A DNA stretch of 33,117 nt from Chitinophagales bacterium. Lineage in GTDB: Bacteria > Bacteroidota > Bacteroidia > Chitinophagales > Chitinophagaceae. The stretch is from contig JACJXR010000012.1 of the NCBI GenBank assembly GCA_020636505.1, positions 1-33,117 on the forward strand, read 5' to 3'. The position numbers were made by a program, and so were the translations under genes. Under the pieces are notes generated by a model. The model ran no database searches and was not told where the DNA came from. It was given only the letters and a program-made list of their open reading frames with translations. Shown piece after piece: positions 31,724 to 33,117 of this stretch; the first letter of the stretch is position 1, and each line of letters starts with the position of its first letter.

Positions 31724-31786
31724 GAAGGATAGTTCGAAATAATCTTATTTTAGACACAGGATTATTAGGACATCCTTCAGTTTTTT
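31724..31786 (+). terminator. Nested inverted repeat with T-run before the acetyltransferase gene
   Basis: GAAGGAT (31724) pairs with ATCCTTC (31772); inside, AATAATC (31738) pairs with GATTATT (31760). A run of six T follows immediately and ends at the ATG of the next gene. It could terminate the adhesin transcript or act as an attenuator for the acetyltransferase. Confidence 0.45.
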
Positions 31787-32305
31787 ATGGTTCATTTAAG
31801 ACAAGTTGTTGCATCCGATTGCGATGAATTATACGCTCTGGTTACTCGAAATGTAGACCGTTTGGTTGACTATTTTCCAGTAACCGTCAGAGAAGTTGCA
31901 TCCGTAGACACCGCCAAGATTTCCATTATCAATTACACCGACAATTGGAATAAGAATGTGTTTAGGGTATATGTCATAGAATATGATGGAGATATTGTAG
32001 GGCTGCAATACTTGAAGCATATTGATACCAGACATTCCAAGTGCGAGCTGGCTTATTTCGTTGATAAAGACCATATGGGTAAGGGGATAGTTGCTGAGGC
32101 CATTAAACAAGCCATCAGAATAGCCTTTTACGAATTGGAGCTGAACAAAGTGTTTGCCAAGATAGATGTTGACAACACAGCCAGTCGACGTGTGTCGGAG
32201 AAGGCAGGGCTTAAATTGGAAGGGGTTTTAAGGCAAGACTACCGTACAGGTGAAGGCAGGTTGGTGGACGTGGCTTATTATGGGATATTGAAATCGGATT
32301 TGTGA
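31787..32305 (+). CDS. GNAT-family N-acetyltransferase (RimJ/RimL-like)
   Basis: A 172-residue acetyl-CoA-dependent acetyltransferase. The N-terminus VHLRQVVASDCDELYALV is the usual RimL-type start. The acetyl-CoA site is CELAYFVDKDHMGKGIVAEAIKQAI (R/Q-x-x-G-x-G/A read here as HMGKGI), followed by ELNKVFAKIDVDNTASRRVSEKAGLKLEGVLRQDYRTGEGRLVDVAYYGIL. That last block is typical of ribosomal-protein or amino-acid acetylases, but the target cannot be assigned. Its stop overlaps the GTG start of the phosphoesterase gene (GTGA overlap), so the two are coupled. Confidence 0.9.
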   Translation: MVHLRQVVASDCDELYALVTRNVDRLVDYFPVTVREVASVDTAKISIINYTDNWNKNVFRVYVIEYDGDIVGLQYLKHIDTRHSKCELAYFVDKDHMGKGIVAEAIKQAIRIAFYELELNKVFAKIDVDNTASRRVSEKAGLKLEGVLRQDYRTGEGRLVDVAYYGILKSDL

Positions 32306-32796
32306 CTAGAATAGGGCTGATATCAGATACTCATGGCTATTTGGATGAGAACGTATTTAAGCATTTTGAGGAATGTGATGAGATATGGCATGCGGGAGAT
32401 TTCGGTAATACCGAGGTTGTTGAGAAGTTAAAGGCCTTTAAACCCTTAAAAGGAGTATACGGTAACATAGACGGGCACGATATAAGGATAGAATATCCCG
32501 AAAAATTGCGTTGGATGTGCGAAGGGGTGGAGGTACTGATGATACATATTGGCGGATACCCCAACAGATACGCACCTAGCATAAAGCAGGAAATAATCAC
32601 CAACCCTCCCAAACTCTTCATTTCAGGCCACTCACATATACTTAAGATTATTTACGACGATAAGCTCAGGTGCCTACACATTAACCCTGGTGCCGCGGGT
32701 AAGCATGGTTGGCATAAAGTACGCACAATCATACGCTTCACCATAGACGGAGAAGACATCAAAGACTGTGAAGTAATAGAATTGGGTAAACGATGA
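32302..32796 (+). CDS. YfcE/MJ0936-type metallophosphoesterase
   Basis: A 164-residue calcineurin-like phosphoesterase. It starts at GTG (32302) overlapping the previous stop. All metal-site motifs are visible: SDTHG (Asp9, His11), HAGDFGN, GNIDGH, a downstream MIHIGG, and SGHSH near residue 110. The family hydrolyses small phosphodiesters; the natural substrate is unknown. The MIHIGGYPNRY segment replaces the 'tHGh' motif and is common in Bacteroidota versions. It ends immediately against the convergent small lipoprotein gene. Confidence 0.9.
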   Translation: MTRIGLISDTHGYLDENVFKHFEECDEIWHAGDFGNTEVVEKLKAFKPLKGVYGNIDGHDIRIEYPEKLRWMCEGVEVLMIHIGGYPNRYAPSIKQEIITNPPKLFISGHSHILKIIYDDKLRCLHINPGAAGKHGWHKVRTIIRFTIDGEDIKDCEVIELGKR

Positions 32797-33012
32797 CTAC
32801 TTCAGGTAGCACTGAAAGTCTTTACCTGTGTATTGACCCGTTTGGGGCTGTGCCTCGCAAGCGTCTTTTGCATTACGCTTGGTATCGTGGATGTTTATCT
32901 TAATTGTCGAATTCAGGTTTGGGCTGTAACACTCGCAATTATGGTCTTTCTTACATGAAGCAAAAGCAATGATACATACGGCAACGATAGTAGTGGATAT
33001 TATAGCCCTCAT
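32797..33012 (-). CDS. Small Cys-rich lipoprotein
   Basis: A 71-residue protein with a signal peptide ending in lipobox FASC (Cys20). The short mature part has four further cysteines (NCECY, DACEA, FQCYLK), which could pair. The pattern 'CxCY...DAKxxC...YxGxxxxC' recurs in short Bacteroidota lipoproteins of unknown function. The stop codon abuts the convergent phosphoesterase stop with no gap. The upstream 105 bases to the window end are AT-rich and show no gene. Confidence 0.7.
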   Translation of the reverse strand: MRAIISTTIVAVCIIAFASCKKDHNCECYSPNLNSTIKINIHDTKRNAKDACEAQPQTGQYTGKDFQCYLK

Positions 33013-33117
33013 AGTAGTTCTTTTTCGAAAGTTAATAAACTTTCAATAAAAATACTATATGTAATATATACTTATTGCTTTATCGCTGTGTTGCTGTATA
33101 CACCACGTCTACTGTAT

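Overview
The window reads as chromosomal DNA of a Bacteroidota bacterium, most likely a Chitinophagales-type member. The evidence is: (i) four secreted proteins end in type IX secretion (T9SS) sorting domains, of type A and of the gliding/CHU_C type B; (ii) several promoters fit the Bacteroidota sigma-A pattern TTTG-N19..21-TAnnTTTG; (iii) families typical of the phylum are present (PepSY-like, DUF4920, DUF2141, BBP2 porin, DPP4-type S9 peptidase, bacilliredoxin); (iv) the start regions lack clear Shine-Dalgarno sequences. No tRNA, rRNA, CRISPR array, complete transposon or prophage was seen. No gene-free stretch exceeds about 300 bases; the longest (22852-23149) is occupied by the recA control region and palindromic repeats.

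Layout. 0-2 kb: two small lipoproteins and a conserved small protein (+), then pth (-). 2.2-4.5 kb: PKD/CHU_C secreted protein (+). 4.6-6.4 kb (-): His-rich membrane protein, heptose epimerase hldD and a DUF4920 lipoprotein in one unit. 6.5-8.9 kb (-): gmk, a CNNM/CorC-like protein and 3-hydroxyanthranilate dioxygenase in one unit. 9-14.2 kb (-): bacilliredoxin, a four-CHRD secreted protein, bifunctional ftcD and a YpfJ-type zinc peptidase. 14.3-16.3 kb: BBP2 porin (+), SpoU methylase (-), clpS (+). 16.6-21.8 kb (+): DPP4, BrkB-like membrane protein, a lipoprotein that joins a heme-c motif to a peptidylglycine-monooxygenase-like di-copper fold, and a thioredoxin-like protein. 21.8-22.9 kb: recA (-). 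23.0-26.5 kb: a repeat-rich accessory segment holding a degenerate DUF3987-like protein and several small secreted proteins. 26.5-29.1 kb: T9SS-exported metalloprotease (-). 29.2-30.1 kb: rpsL-rpsG (-), closed by a terminator with no fusA. 30.3-33 kb: T9SS cleaved-adhesin protein, GNAT acetyltransferase, YfcE-like phosphoesterase (+) and a small lipoprotein (-).

The most interesting points are: the heme/di-copper lipoprotein, whose six copper ligands can all be read and which lies beside a redoxin; the DUF3987-like protein that has lost its Walker A and arginine finger; a 26-30 bp intergenic repeat family (five copies), three of which abut or nearly abut stop codons; a palindromic candidate operator over the recA promoter; and two short coding-like segments that may be gene remnants. 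Most of the rest is ordinary core and secretome content.
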